From Boesenbergia rotunda (lineage: Eukaryota > Streptophyta > Magnoliopsida > Zingiberales > Zingiberaceae), in the NCBI GenBank assembly GCA_024364735.1, contig JAGFNQ010000726.1, forward strand, positions 104,939-168,938: a DNA stretch of 64,000 nt, given 5' to 3'. Positions 10,515-21,390 of the stretch are shown here, one piece after another. A program made the position numbers and the translations under genes. How positions within the stretch are numbered: the first letter of the stretch is position 1; each line of letters begins with the position of its first letter. The notes under the pieces were generated by a model. The model was given only the letters and a program-made list of their open reading frames with translations, was not told the DNA's origin and searched no databases.

Positions 10515-12172
10515 TGTTAGTAGGAGCCCTAGAGCCAATTATATGATGATTGACTAGGGACATTTTGTATCATATTCTATTATTAATAAAGGCATGTTTG
10601 GTTATTATACTTACTTTGTATTTGTGCCAAATAACTAAGTATAATAATGTCCTTGGGTAGTAGGTTCTTATCTACATTATATCGATTGGTTGAATCGATA
10701 GTGAGATGATGTAGAGAACACTACTCTTAACCATTCCTAGTCAAGTATTAATATTCAAGGATAATATTAATACATGGAGACTAGCATGTAGGTCAATTGA
10801 TGACTTGAGCTCACAAGTCATGGATATGTGATATCAAGTTGACACATGGGTATACATTGGAGAATGTGTACTGAATGACCCGCCATGAGAAAGTTTCATA
10901 GATTGTCATATGAGTGTCATAAACTTTCTCATGTGACTATTGGTATGAATAGTCCTTAGACCTGAAGTCACTACGGTTTCCTACATAAGGAGTTATGTAC
11001 TTTGGTATCGTCAAACGTCACCCGTAACAGGGTGGACTATAAAGGCGATCACTGGGTATGTAATGAATTATGCGGAGGGATTTGAGTGATGTAGATGAGA
11101 TCTATCCCTCCCATATGACGGGAGTGATATCTGTGGGCCCCTTGATCGAGTAGGACTGCTAAAACGGATGACCATGCTCAATTGAGTCAATATGAGATAT
11201 TGAGCTCAATTGTTTGAGTGAGTCTACTCGGGGATCAAGAAACACAAAGATTGATCGAGGATGACACGGTCTATGCCTCATTGGTCAATCTAGATATCGA
11301 GGATAGAAGGACAAGGTCATACATTGCCATAGTCACGGAGGTTAAGTCGGATCTCAACTTTCTTGTTACTTGGGTAGCATTGATGCATTGCTAGATGCCG
11401 CTTATTGCTTTTGTGTCTAAATTGGTTTAGACACATTGCCAACGTTACAAGAGCCTATTGGGTCACACACTAAGGACACGATGCTTTGGAGATTAATTTA
11501 TCTTGGTTTGGCTAAGATTTAATCGGAATTGGATTAATTGAGTTAGACTCAAGTGAATCCAATTGGATTATGGATTGAGATCTAATTTGAGTTAAACTCA
11601 TTTAGATTAGACTCAACCATATTTGGATGAAATATTAATTCATTAAAATGTTTAATGAATTAATAAGAGAGGAAGATGAAGAGTTTCTCACCATTAGAGA
11701 GTTACATGAAAAGTTAGAGAGTTACATTAAAATGTTTAATGAAGGGAAGTTTAAAAGGCAAAAACTCCTCTTGATATGAGTATAAAAGAGTTTGTCCCTT
11801 GTCATTTGGATGACAACTTCTCATTTTCTTTCCCCTCTTCCTTCTCTTCTCCATCTTGGCCGAAACCCACATCTTGGGTTCTTGGTGTTTTGTGAACTAC
11901 CTCAAGTTGCTAGCATAACTAAGGTAGTTCTTCTCCGAAGTAGAGATATCGTGTTCGTGTGGATACGAATAGAGGCACGGACACTTGAACGTGCAAGAGA
12001 TCCGGCGGCGCTTGGACGACCGGGATAAACGTAAGGGCACGCTCCAAAGGTATACACTTTAGATAGATCTATTAGATAGATGATTTCGTACGAGTTTTTC
12101 TTTCGCATGGATCGCTCGAGGGATCTTGTTTCCGCTGCGTTTTTGTGTTTATGTCACCTGAAGATCCCAACA
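10515..12172 (+). repeat. Copia 5' LTR
   Basis: Starts TGTTAGTAGGAG and ends GATCCCAACA, giving 1658 bp with TG...CA ends, directly followed by the primer-binding site. It has a TATA box at 11781. The 5 bp before it are AGGGA (10510-10514); the matching duplication is not available because the other end is lost. Confidence 0.88.
11781..11790 (+). promoter_or_regulatory. TATA box of copia LTR
   Basis: TATAAAAGAG about 390 bp before the LTR end is the likely core promoter for the copia transcript. Confidence 0.7.
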
Positions 12173-12173
12173 G

Positions 12174-12187
12174 TAGTATCAGAGCCA
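12174..12187 (+). promoter_or_regulatory. Primer-binding site (initiator Met tRNA)
   Basis: TAGTATCAGAGCCA lies one base after the LTR and differs at one position from TGGTATCAGAGCC, the standard complement of the 3' end of plant initiator Met tRNA. Confidence 0.85.
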
Positions 12188-13537
12188 CTTGCGAAAGATC
12201 GTATGAAGTTTTATGCACTTTTATATGTGATATAGAAGTAGGACAATTTTTTTTATGGGTTGCATATAATAGTGTGAATATTTTGTCATTACGCAAACGT
12301 TTGTGTTGATCAAACTAAAAGGCTATAACATCATCATTCATATGATAGCGTGCTATAGTCTGATCGCTCTTGACAAAATATTATAACCTTTGGTGTTAAT
12401 GTTGATGAAGTAGTGCCAATCTGTTGTGAACAGATTGTGCAATTTTGTCGCAAGAATGCACCAACGGAGTTTCTACTCTTGAGCAATTTTTATATTGCAC
12501 TCATAATAAAATCAATGTCCTAAATCTATTGTGTATAAATGATGACATGGTGAATGGTTATGGCCTTAACCCCAATGTGATTGGATGTATGTGTGTGTGT
12601 GCATGTTGTAATTCATAATACGGCCTGCGTGTCGTGCCTTGTATCTATTCTTCCTAATTGTAAAATTAGATTTAGACTGGAATGTAACTCGAGTTTTCCA
12701 ACATTGTAATGTACAAAAGAGGAATGGAGTGTCCACGAAGAATGAAGTTACAAGGAAGATGCCAATCACACATGATGTCCGGAGGATGCTCTTGGAGAAG
12801 AAGTTATCCTTAGGTTGACCATCGATCTTCTCATTGTGTTGAGAAGATCATAGTAAACTGGCCATAACCATGTCACATTTCGTTGCTTATATATTGATAT
12901 ATGCTATGTGTGTGTATATGATGCATGCTTAGATGTTAATCTTAATTAAGTCAACTCAATATGCCTACCAAGGTTCGGTACTCATAAACTACCTCGATCA
13001 TTTATTGTTGGGTTTGCCAAAGCAAAGCAACGCATTTTATCTTGGTAGAGTGCGAGTGGACAATTGTGATGTCCCGCTATCGAACTTTGCGTGAGACTTA
13101 ACTAAGTCACCTCAATTGGATTGAGAAACATAGAGGCATATCCCAAAAGTTGGGAAAATTGGGTAAGAAGAAAAATTATACTAAAGCTTGGGCGATTAGC
13201 CAAAGCTAACTCAAGATGATGTGTAATGTGAATCTTAACCCTTTTTCAAGAGTTGCATACGATGTAATTGATAAAATTTTACCTACCTAATTGTACCGAG
13301 TCTTGGGCGATTAGCCAAAGCTAACTCAAGATGAAGTATAATTTGGATCTTGTCCCACATAAATATAGTCGCTGTTTGGTTTGGAGCTAGTAGTGTGAGA
13401 AAAGTAAGTTTGCCTACATCCATGACTAGCCCCTACAAAAGCTCTACGATTTAGTGGGAGCATCATTTAATTAAAGGTCTAATTAAATGATCTAGATATG
13501 ATACTTATTTCTGCATGTTGTGTTGTTGTAGATCACC
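12188..13537 (+). other. Copia leader with an internal direct repeat
   Basis: The 1.35-kb untranslated leader has no convincing gene. A near-perfect ~32-bp direct repeat (CTTGGGCGATTAGCCAAAGC and following bases) occurs at about 13186-13218 and 13303-13335, roughly 117 bp apart. Each copy contains the small palindrome GGCGATTAGCC. Confidence 0.6.
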
Positions 13538-14392
13538 ATGTCATCTAATACGTCGAACACACTCTCTCTGCGATCTGTCCTTAAGAAGGACAAACTCAAC
13601 AGAGCTAATTTCCTGGACTGGTACAGGAACTTGAGGATAGTACTCAAACAAGAACGTAAACTGTACGTTCTAGAGCAACCCCTTCCAGAAGCACCCGTCG
13701 CTACCGCCACCCGTGCTGAAAAAGATGCTTACAAGAAGCATCAGGATGATGCATTGGATGTATCATGCCTAATGCTTGCCACCATGAACTCTGAGCTTCA
13801 GAAGCAACACGAGAACATGAATGCACATGATATGGTTGAGCATCTAAAACAACTATATCAAGGGCAAGCTAGGCACGAGCGCTTTGAGGTGTCCAAAGCC
13901 CTATTTGCATGCAAGATGCAAGAGGGAACTCCTGTAGGAACTCATGTACTCAAGATAATTGGGTATGTGGAGAACCTTGAAAGACTAGGATTCCAACTGG
14001 GCCAAGAATTGGCAACAGACCATATCCTGCAATCGTTGCCGGAGGGTTATAATCAATTTGTCTTGAACTACAACATGAATGAAATTGATAAGCCTTTACC
14101 TGAGATGCTCAACATGTTGAGAACTGCTGAGCCCAATCTCAAGAAAGCCAAGACCAGTAATATACTGATGGTTAACAAAGGCAAAGAAAAATGGAAGCCT
14201 AAAGGCAAGGGTAAGACCCAAGCCAAAGGCAAGACCAATTCTACTACATCCAAAGCCAAAGGCAAAATGCCTAAGGAAGGGACCTGCTGCCATTGTGGTG
14301 AGACCGGACATTGGAAGAGGAATTGTAAACTCTACCTGGAGGAAGCAAAGAAGAAAAAAGTGAGACTTCTGCCTCAGGTATTTTTGTTATAG
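13538..14392 (+). CDS. Copia Gag (UBN2-type) with CCHC zinc knuckle
   Basis: The capsid-like protein would package element RNA in cytoplasmic particles. Residues about 10-200 match the plant copia Gag family (UBN2), with NFLDWYRNLRIVLKQ near the start and SLPEGYNQFV near residue 170. A lysine-rich linker is followed by one CCHC knuckle, CCHCGETGHWKRNC (about residue 248-261). In this lineage gag and pol normally form one frame. Here the frame changes near 14360, just after the knuckle, so the last ~10 residues are out of register and pol continues in another frame. ATG at 13538 fits the family start. Confidence 0.88.
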   Translation: MSSNTSNTLSLRSVLKKDKLNRANFLDWYRNLRIVLKQERKLYVLEQPLPEAPVATATRAEKDAYKKHQDDALDVSCLMLATMNSELQKQHENMNAHDMVEHLKQLYQGQARHERFEVSKALFACKMQEGTPVGTHVLKIIGYVENLERLGFQLGQELATDHILQSLPEGYNQFVLNYNMNEIDKPLPEMLNMLRTAEPNLKKAKTSNILMVNKGKEKWKPKGKGKTQAKGKTNSTTSKAKGKMPKEGTCCHCGETGHWKRNCKLYLEEAKKKKVRLLPQVFLL

Positions 14393-16968
14393 AAGTCAAT
14401 CAATCTATCTCTTCTTCTTGGGTATTAGATACCGGATGTGCTTCTCACATTTGTACTAATGTGCAGGGCCTTCAAAGAGCTAGATCATTGACCAAGAGAG
14501 AAGTGGACCTACGAGTAGGCAATGGAGCAAGAGTTGCTGCTATTGTTGTAGGAACATATTTCTTGTCTTTGCCCACTGGGCATATCCTAGAACTAGAAGA
14601 GTGCTTTTATATACCTGCATTAACTAAGAACATTATTTCAGTATCTTGTTTGGACAAGAAAGGGTTTTCATTTACCATAAAGAACAAATGTTGTTCTATA
14701 ATACTAAATGATATGTTCTATTGTAATGCACCATTGATAAATGGACTCTATCTTCTAGATCTAGATAACCCAATCTATAACATAAATACCAAACGGTTCA
14801 AACCAAATGATTTGAACCAAGCATATCTCTGGCATTGTCGCTTAGGACATATAAATGAGAGTCGCATATCCCAGCTCCATAAGGATGGATTACCGGACTC
14901 ATTTGATTTTGAATCATATGAGACATGTGAATCTTGTCTTTTAGGCAAGATGACCAAGACTCCATTTAGTGGACACGGCGAAAGAGCGACAGAGTTATTA
15001 GGACTCATACATACTGATGTATGTGGCCCTTTCAATGTCGCAGCTAGAGGAGGCTATCAGTACTTCATCACTTTTACTGATGATATCAGTAGGTATGACT
15101 ATGTGTATCTCATGAAACACAAGTCAGAATCCTTTGAAAAGTTTATAGAATTCAAGAGTGAAGTACAAAACCAACTTGGCAAAAGTATTAAGATGCTTCG
15201 ATCAGATCGAGGTGGTGAATACCTTAGCCAAGAGTTTCGTGACCATCTAGCAGAGTGTGGGATCATATCCCAACTCACTCCACCTGGAACACCACAATGA
15301 AATGGTGTGTCCGAGCGGAGAAATCGTACTCTATTAGATATGGTATGATCGATGATGAGTCAGACGGATCTTCCTACTTCCTTCTGGGGTTTCGCTCTAG
15401 AGACAACTCTTTTCACACTTAACCGAGCTCCATCAAAGGCTGTTATAAAGACACCATATACGATATGGACTGGGAAGAGTCCCACTATGTCTTTTATGAG
15501 GATTTGGGATTGTGAGGCTTACGTTCGACGTCAAGTCTCAGATAAACTAGGACCCAAATCTGATAAGTACTACTTTGTAGGATATCCAAAGGAAACAAAG
15601 GGATATTATTTTTACAATCCCACACAAGGCAAAGTGTTTGTCGCTAGAAATGGTGTTTTTCTAGAAAAGGAGTTTATTTCTAGAAGGACTAATGGGAGTA
15701 AAATCCATCTTGAAGAAGTTCAAGATGCAGATAGTACTGAGGCCTTAATGGACATTGAACAGGCACCACAAGATGTTGTGGATCATGAGGTTGTTTCACA
15801 AGAAGTTGTGGAGCAACAGACTGTTCAAGTAGACCAACCTCCTCGTAGATCTGATAGGATACATCGTCAGCCTGAGAGAAACTCTTTTCTCTTGTCTGAC
15901 CATGATGACGTGACGCTCATTGAGTTGAATGAGCCTACATCCTATCAAGAAGCTGTGATGAGCCCAGATTCTGAGAAATGGCTAGAAGCCATGAGGTCCG
16001 AAATGGAATCCATGTACACTAACCAGGTATGGACCTTGGTTGATCCACCTGAGGGGATTAAACCCATTGGGTGTAAGTGGGTCTTTAGAAGAAAGACTGA
16101 CATGGATGGACTCATGCATACCTACAAAGGGTGATTGGTAGCTAAAGGTTTGAAGTAGATTCATGGTATCGACTATGATGAAACCTTTTCCCCAGTTGCG
16201 ATGCTTAAGTCTATTCGGATCCTGCTTGCTATTGCAGCTTACCATGATTACGAGATCTGGCAGATGGATGTCAAAACCACATTCCTAAATGGGAATCTAC
16301 TCGAGGATGTGTACATGACACAACCTGAGGGTTTTGTAGATCCAGAGCATGCTGGAAAGGTATGTAAGTTGCAAAGGTCCATTTACGGGCTAAAGCAAGC
16401 TTCTCGAAGCTGGAATCTTCGATTCGATGATGCAATCAAAGCGTTTGGTTTCATCAAGAATGAAGATGAACCCTGTGTCTACAAGAGGGTTAGTGGGAGC
16501 ACAGTTATCTTCCTGATCTTGTATGTAGATGACATACTCCTCATTGGGAATGATATCCCTTCACTACAGTCTATGAAGACGTGGCTCGGGAATTATTTCT
16601 CAATGAAAGACTTAGGTGAAGCAGCCTACATCCTAGGCATTAAGATCTATAGAGATAGATCTAAGAGATTGCTTGGCTTAAGTCAGAGTACATATGTTGA
16701 CAAGGTGCTTAATCGTTTTGCCATGCAGAATTCCAAAAGGGGATTTCTGCCAATGTCACATGGTGTGAGTCTTTCGAAGACTCAATGTCCCTCTTCTAAG
16801 GAGGAGAGATACCGTATGGATCAGATCCCTTATGCATCCGCTATAGGGTCTATCATGTACGCCATGCTATGTACTCGTCCAGATGTTTCGTATGCTTTGA
16901 GCATGACGAGCAAGTACCAGTCAGATCCAGGTGAATGTCACTGGACAGCTGTCAAGAATATTCTTAAG
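14364..16968 (+). pseudogene. Copia pol: protease, integrase, reverse transcriptase (broken, 3' truncated)
   Basis: Domains in order: aspartic protease (VLDTGCASHICTN, about 14428); pre-integrase zinc region (WHCRLGH ... CESCLLGK, 14830-14950); integrase core with D (HTDVCGPF), D (TFTDDISRY) and E (SDRGGEYLSQEF); and reverse transcriptase (QMDVKTTFLNG, 16260; YVDDILLIGN, 16520). RNase H is absent because the element stops at 16968. In-frame stops lie at 15298-15300, about 15346-15348, about 16132-16134 and about 16156-16158. All sit at positions where one C-to-T or G-to-A change of a plausible Arg, Gln or Trp codon would create them. The long frame running past 16968 is a chimera with LTR A. 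Confidence 0.92.
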
Positions 16969-17452
16969 TGTAGGACCGGTGCCGTCGATAGAGGGGGGGT
17001 GAATATCGATCGTGAAAACTTTCGTAAATCTTTCGTAAGACTTCTGGACTCAGAGTGTTAGTGCAGCGGAAACATAAAAGTAAAACAAAAGAAAACAAAA
17101 CAGGGGACACGGCAGGTTTATTTACTTGGTTCCCAACCCCCCAGGGTCAGTACGTCCAAGGCCTATGTACTCGGCGTTGAGTCCACTAATAGTCTCCTTT
17201 CCGGAATTTCCGGAGGCGGAGAAACCCGACTTACAGTGCAATATTACAAGCAATAATATAGAAAATGAATACTGTAAATTAATTGCAAACCAAACATAAA
17301 ATATGAAGCTCGGCCGATCTGGACCTCCGAAGTGCCGCGCACTTCCTCCTGGAGCCTCCCGGTCGCAGAACCTCGTCTTTAGCACGTTGTCGTCAGTCGG
17401 AATGATCAGATTCGCAGTTAGGAAGTGTGTTCGAAGAAGAGGGGTCGAAGCC

Positions 17453-17461
17453 CCTTTTATA
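17453..17461 (-). promoter_or_regulatory. TATA box of LTR A
   Basis: Minus strand reads TATAAAAGG within GAGGGCTATAAAAGGGGC; identical sites occur in LTR B (about 23089) and LTR C (about 28901). Confidence 0.7.
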
Positions 17462-17467
17462 GCCCTC

Positions 17468-17742
17468 CTAGGGGCGCCCTGGTCGACGGGGGCGCCCCGG
17501 AAGACTCGGTCAACACTTATCCTTGCGCCTACCTCGCCGCGGGAGATAAGACTGTTGACCAGGGCGCCCCGAACATCCCGGGCGCCCTTCTGAGCGCTTA
17601 TCTTCATTTAGAACGCGAAACAGCACAAACAGGGTTGACCCGGGCGCCCCGGTTGACTCCTTTTGACTGCATCACGAAGCTGCTCTCTTAGCTCCCTGTT
17701 TAGCACTGACTGGGGGCGCCCCCCTTGCTGGGGGCGCCCCCA
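17468..17742. repeat. GGGCGCCC palindrome cluster in LTR A
   Basis: Seven or more copies of the palindrome GGGCGCCC or close extensions in about 275 bp, upstream of the TATA box in LTR orientation. The cluster is repeated in LTRs B and C; LTR C has one extra unit (about 29090-29117). Confidence 0.8.
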
Positions 17743-18099
17743 ACACAGGGGCAGCACTCTGAATTAACACTGCAAGGCTTGCTTTGTCTCTGGTTCTTGT
17801 TACCTGCAAGATACACAAACACAAAGCATACATGCATGAAAAATGAAGCCTAAGGACATGGTTCTGACTTCGGATTTGCACAAAACCCTAGGTCGAACCG
17901 GCACGAGTTCCCACCCCCGGGAACACGCCCTTCACCTACTCCTTTCAGGAGACGGTTGCCACCCAGTCCTTCAGGTGGACTTTTACTTAGCTTCCGATAC
18001 TCCCGGACCTCGAGACGCCCAAACCCTGACCCGTCTCTACTCCTGTCCTTAGTCATCGCTCAGCTAAGTTGCTCAGTCCCTTGGACCAAGACTTTATTC

Positions 18100-18475
18100 C
18101 CCAGCAGCCCTTCGCCAGGTGCCTAGCAGCCCTTCGCTAGGTCTTCTATGCCTAGTAGTCCTTCACTAGGTGCCTAGCAGCCCTTCGCTAGGTCTTAGGG
18201 TTACGATACCTAGCATCCCTTCACTAGGTGCCTAGCAGCCCTTCGCTAGGTCTTTTGGTTATGATACCTAGCATCCCTTCGCTAGGTGCCTAGCAGCCCG
18301 TTGCTAGGACTTGTTCCCCTGACATCCCTTCGTCAGGTGCCTAGCAGCCCTTCGCTAGGACTTATTTTCCTGACAACCCTTCGTCAGGTGCCTAGCAGCC
18401 CTTTGCTAGGTCTTTTCTTTCTGGCAGCCCTTCGCCAGAGCCTAGCGGCCCTTCGCTAGGTCTTAGGGTTTCCAT
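18100..18475. repeat. Hairpin array of LTR A
   Basis: About 15 units with loop AGCCCTTC or a near variant. Stems are CCTAGC/GCTAGG, CTGAC/GTCAG, CTGGC/GCCAG and CCTAGT/ACTAGG, so sequence varies while pairing is kept. LTR C has about half as many units (29565-29762), explaining most of its shorter length. Confidence 0.9.
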
Positions 18476-18619
18476 GCCTAGCTTAACTAGGACTTTTCTC
18501 AGGCTTAGGTTACTTCTCCTTAGCTCCCCTTTGTCTGTTCAACATATTACTGACTTAAGTACATTGTCAAACATTAAAACACATAAAGGAGAACATCATT
18601 GATGCAACTTGCACCAACA

Positions 18620-18634
18620 ATCTCCCCCTTTTTG
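18620..18634 (-). promoter_or_regulatory. Polypurine tract of internal 1
   Basis: Minus strand reads AAAAAGGGGGAGATT immediately before the LTR start TGTTGG, the Sirevirus-type polypurine tract that primes plus-strand synthesis. In copy 2 it falls in the assembly gap. Confidence 0.85.
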
Positions 18635-21367
18635 ATGTTTGACAATAACTTAAGTTAGATTGGTTTAAGGGGCTAATTTGCTATCCTTGGGATAAAAGGT
18701 ATAGGTTTTTTTTTTTTTTTTGGAGAGTAAAAACTATTCTAACTGAAAAAAAATCTAACTTAAGCATTCTCTCCCCCTTTGTCATGCATCAAAAAGATAT
18801 AAACTTGCATCAACAATGAAAAACCTTTGAATTTTTGTTTTGAAAATACTTAGTGCAATTTTGTTTTTTAAAAAAATTGCATAAATTTGAAAATACTCTA
18901 GGTTTAAAGTATAAGTACTTTGAAAAGATGATTTGTAAGGAGTGCAAGTACTTAAAAGATTATTTAAATCTCTTTTTGAAAGAATATAAGTATATTTTTT
19001 TGAGAAATTAAGTACTTAACAATACATTTGAAAATATTTTTTTTTTCAAAATTAAGAATATTGGTTTTGAAAGACATAAGTATTTTTTTTTGAAATTATT
19101 TTACTTGATTGAGTTTCTTTTCCAGTCTGACACCATCCTAGGAAACCTTGTTGACCACAAGGGTATTTCCTAAGTGTCTTGGAAAATAAATTTTTAAGAA
19201 AAATGATAATATTTCACAAAGTAAGTGCTGAAAAACTGTGTGAATTTTGAAGATCTAATATTTTACTTAACTTGGTCTATTTTCCAGTTTGACACTATCC
19301 TAGGAAACCTTGTTGACCACAAGGACATTTCCTAAGTGTCCTGGGAATTTTCCAACCTAAGTAAACATTATTTCAAAATAATTTCATAAGTCACACAACT
19401 TTTAACAAGTAGTATTTTGAAAAGCATAGATTTTTAGAATCTTAAAAGCATGTAATTGAATAATTCTTTTAATTTGACCTCCCCCTAAACTTGACTCAGT
19501 CCTGGGAAGCTTGTTGACCACAAGTACTCTTCCTTTGAGTCTTAAGGTGATTCAAATCAAAGGAATTTTCTAATAATTTTAAAAAAATAGTTTAAGACTT
19601 GAAAAAAAATATTTGACTCAGACTCCCCCTAAATCTGACACATCCTCGGAGTCCTTTTTAGATTATGAAGTGGACCTTCCTCTGTGTCTTTAGGGTTTAT
19701 CAGAATCAAAAGAACAGGTAAACATTTGATTTTTGCAATAGGTAAAATCTTTGTCGAAGAGCCACAAGTGATAATGATTAAAGCATGATTTTCGAAAAGA
19801 TATTTTCAAATAATAGTAATGTTTTTAAAGTGCAGTTGGAAAAATATGAAAAGCACTCCCCCTGCATTAATGTCGTTTGACTCTATCTAAGTGCCCTAAG
19901 GAACTTTAGTGTTGTCTTAAGAGACTTGTGTCTAATTGCGTGAGTCAATCAATTTTTGGAAAACAATATACCTTTTTGAAAAATGTGTAATATATATAAT
20001 CAATCAGACAAGCATGAATTCCATAAAAACATTATTATGTTAAAGCTCTATTTTGAAAAATATATTTTTAGGAAAATATTCTAACAATTTTGAAAAACAA
20101 TTTTGAAAAATATTTTTCAATTCATTAGTCCTTAACATCTCACTCATTTTAGATGTATCAATACAACAAGCATGATTGCCTTATAGGTGTATTGTGAGAT
20201 GCTTGAATCATTTTCCATTATTAAATCTAATTGAAATTTGTGTTAGATTCGAATTTGACAAAAGATAATTTGAATTTGTATTTCAAAAATTGGCTTCCAG
20301 GTCTTGGCGAGGCACTAGGCCTTCTTTGGCCGAAGCCTTATGGGATCATCCACCCTTTCCTTGACAAAGCCTTTTAATGAAATTTCATTTTCAAATTAAA
20401 TTAGGTCATTTTTTGGTCTAACTAGCTTGGGTCTTGGATCGGTAGCTTCGGCTGGTTTCACCAGTCTAAAGAGACCAAGTAGACTTGATCTTATTAGAGT
20501 TGGTTTCCCCAACGTACTATCATCTCACCTCCTCCCAATACTATGTTGCCAAATTTCAATTATCTTTTCCTTATGACCTTTCTAAATTATGCATAAAAAT
20601 TAAATATGAATGACATGTCATATATTTTAAAGGAAAATAGCAAATGCATGGCATGACAATTATGCATGAGTCAAACAAGTCAAGACATTTTATTTTTGTT
20701 TCTAAGAATGTATCAAATTCTCGATTTGATATATATCGTGTAAACCTGCGAATATGTCAACCCACTTTGACATATTTGATTTTATTGATTTAATTGTTGC
20801 GGTTTGGGTAAGGTTTTAGTTTGGTTCAGGTTTAAGTGATTTAAGATTGGATTAAAATTGAGTTAATTTGAATTTAATTAAATTAAAGTTGAGTTAATTT
20901 GAATTTAATTGAAAAGTGAATTAATTTGAATTATTTGAATTTAGTTGAATTAATTTGATTAATTAAGGTTTAATTGATTTAATTGAATTAATTAAGATTT
21001 ATCTAAATTAATTAAGATTTAATTTAATTTAATTTAATTAAGATTTATTTTGAATTTAATTTAAATTTAATTAAATTAAGATTTATTTTGAATTTCATTA
21101 AGATTTAATTTAATTTAATTAAGATTTAATTTAATTTAATTAAGATTTAATTTGAATTTAATTAAGATTTAATTTAATTTAATTAAATTAAGATTTATTT
21201 TGAATTTAATTAAATTAAGATTTATTTTGAATTTAATTAAGATTTAATTTAATTTAATTAAGATTTAATTTAATTAAGATTTAATTTTAATTTAATTAAG
21301 ATTTAATTTTAATTAATTCGAAGATAATTAAGGTTTAATTTAAGTTTTAATTAGGATTTAATTTGAA
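18635..21367 (-). other. Internal 1 non-coding region
   Basis: About 2.7 kb with no open frame of substance, where a full Sirevirus would carry pol. It holds four degenerate hairpin-bearing repeats (19120-19690) and, near the Gag-like ORF, an AT-rich TTAATTAAGATTTAATT array (20815-21390). Sequence is closely matched by 24013-27094 with small indels. Confidence 0.7.
19120..19690. repeat. Four spaced hairpin repeats, internal 1
   Basis: Units at about 19123, 19286, 19480 and 19628 share a TCTGACNC..TCCTNGGAA core. The first two contain AGGAAAC, then CCTTGT-TGACC-ACAAGG, then TTTCCT, a nested inverted repeat. The third keeps CTTGT-TGACC-ACAAG. The fourth has lost the inner hairpin. Confidence 0.7.
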
Positions 21368-21390
21368 TTAATTAAGGTTTAATTTAAGTT
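20815..21390. repeat. AT-rich tandem repeat, internal 1
   Basis: Imperfect array of TTTAATTAAGATTTAATT-type units, about 16-30 bp, abutting the 3' end of the Gag-like ORF on the minus strand. In copy 2 the array is longer and carries a distinct 55-bp unit. Confidence 0.85.

Larger units (their letters stand above)
10515..16968 (+). mobile_element. Ty1/copia retrotransposon, 3' truncated
   Basis: Order is 5' LTR (10515-12172), primer-binding site, 1.35-kb leader, gag, protease, integrase, reverse transcriptase. The copy ends abruptly at 16968 inside the sequence between RT and RNase H, where LTR A begins. No 3' LTR or RNase H is present. It was inserted into the Sirevirus LTR of 8904-10514. 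The coding region has one frameshift and four in-frame stops, so it is inactive. Confidence 0.92.
16969..18619 (-). repeat. LTR A of non-autonomous Sirevirus-like element
   Basis: 1651 bp, plus-strand start TGTAGGACCGGTGCC and end TTGCACCAACA; being on the minus strand it is the 3' LTR of internal 1. It has GGGCGCCC units (17468-17740), a minus-strand TATA box and a hairpin array (18100-18475). Over the shared 917 bp it matches LTR B except for one base in a G-run, as far as I can align by eye. Confidence 0.9.

Noticed and set aside
16201..17061. 286-codon frame read as one protein
   Set aside because: The last ~30 codons are LTR A; the copia frame ends at 16968.
17122..18056. Several open frames on both strands in LTR A, repeated in LTRs B and C
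   Set aside because: They are GC-rich LTR sequence conserved because the LTRs are recent copies; no domain, and they overlap promoter and palindromes.
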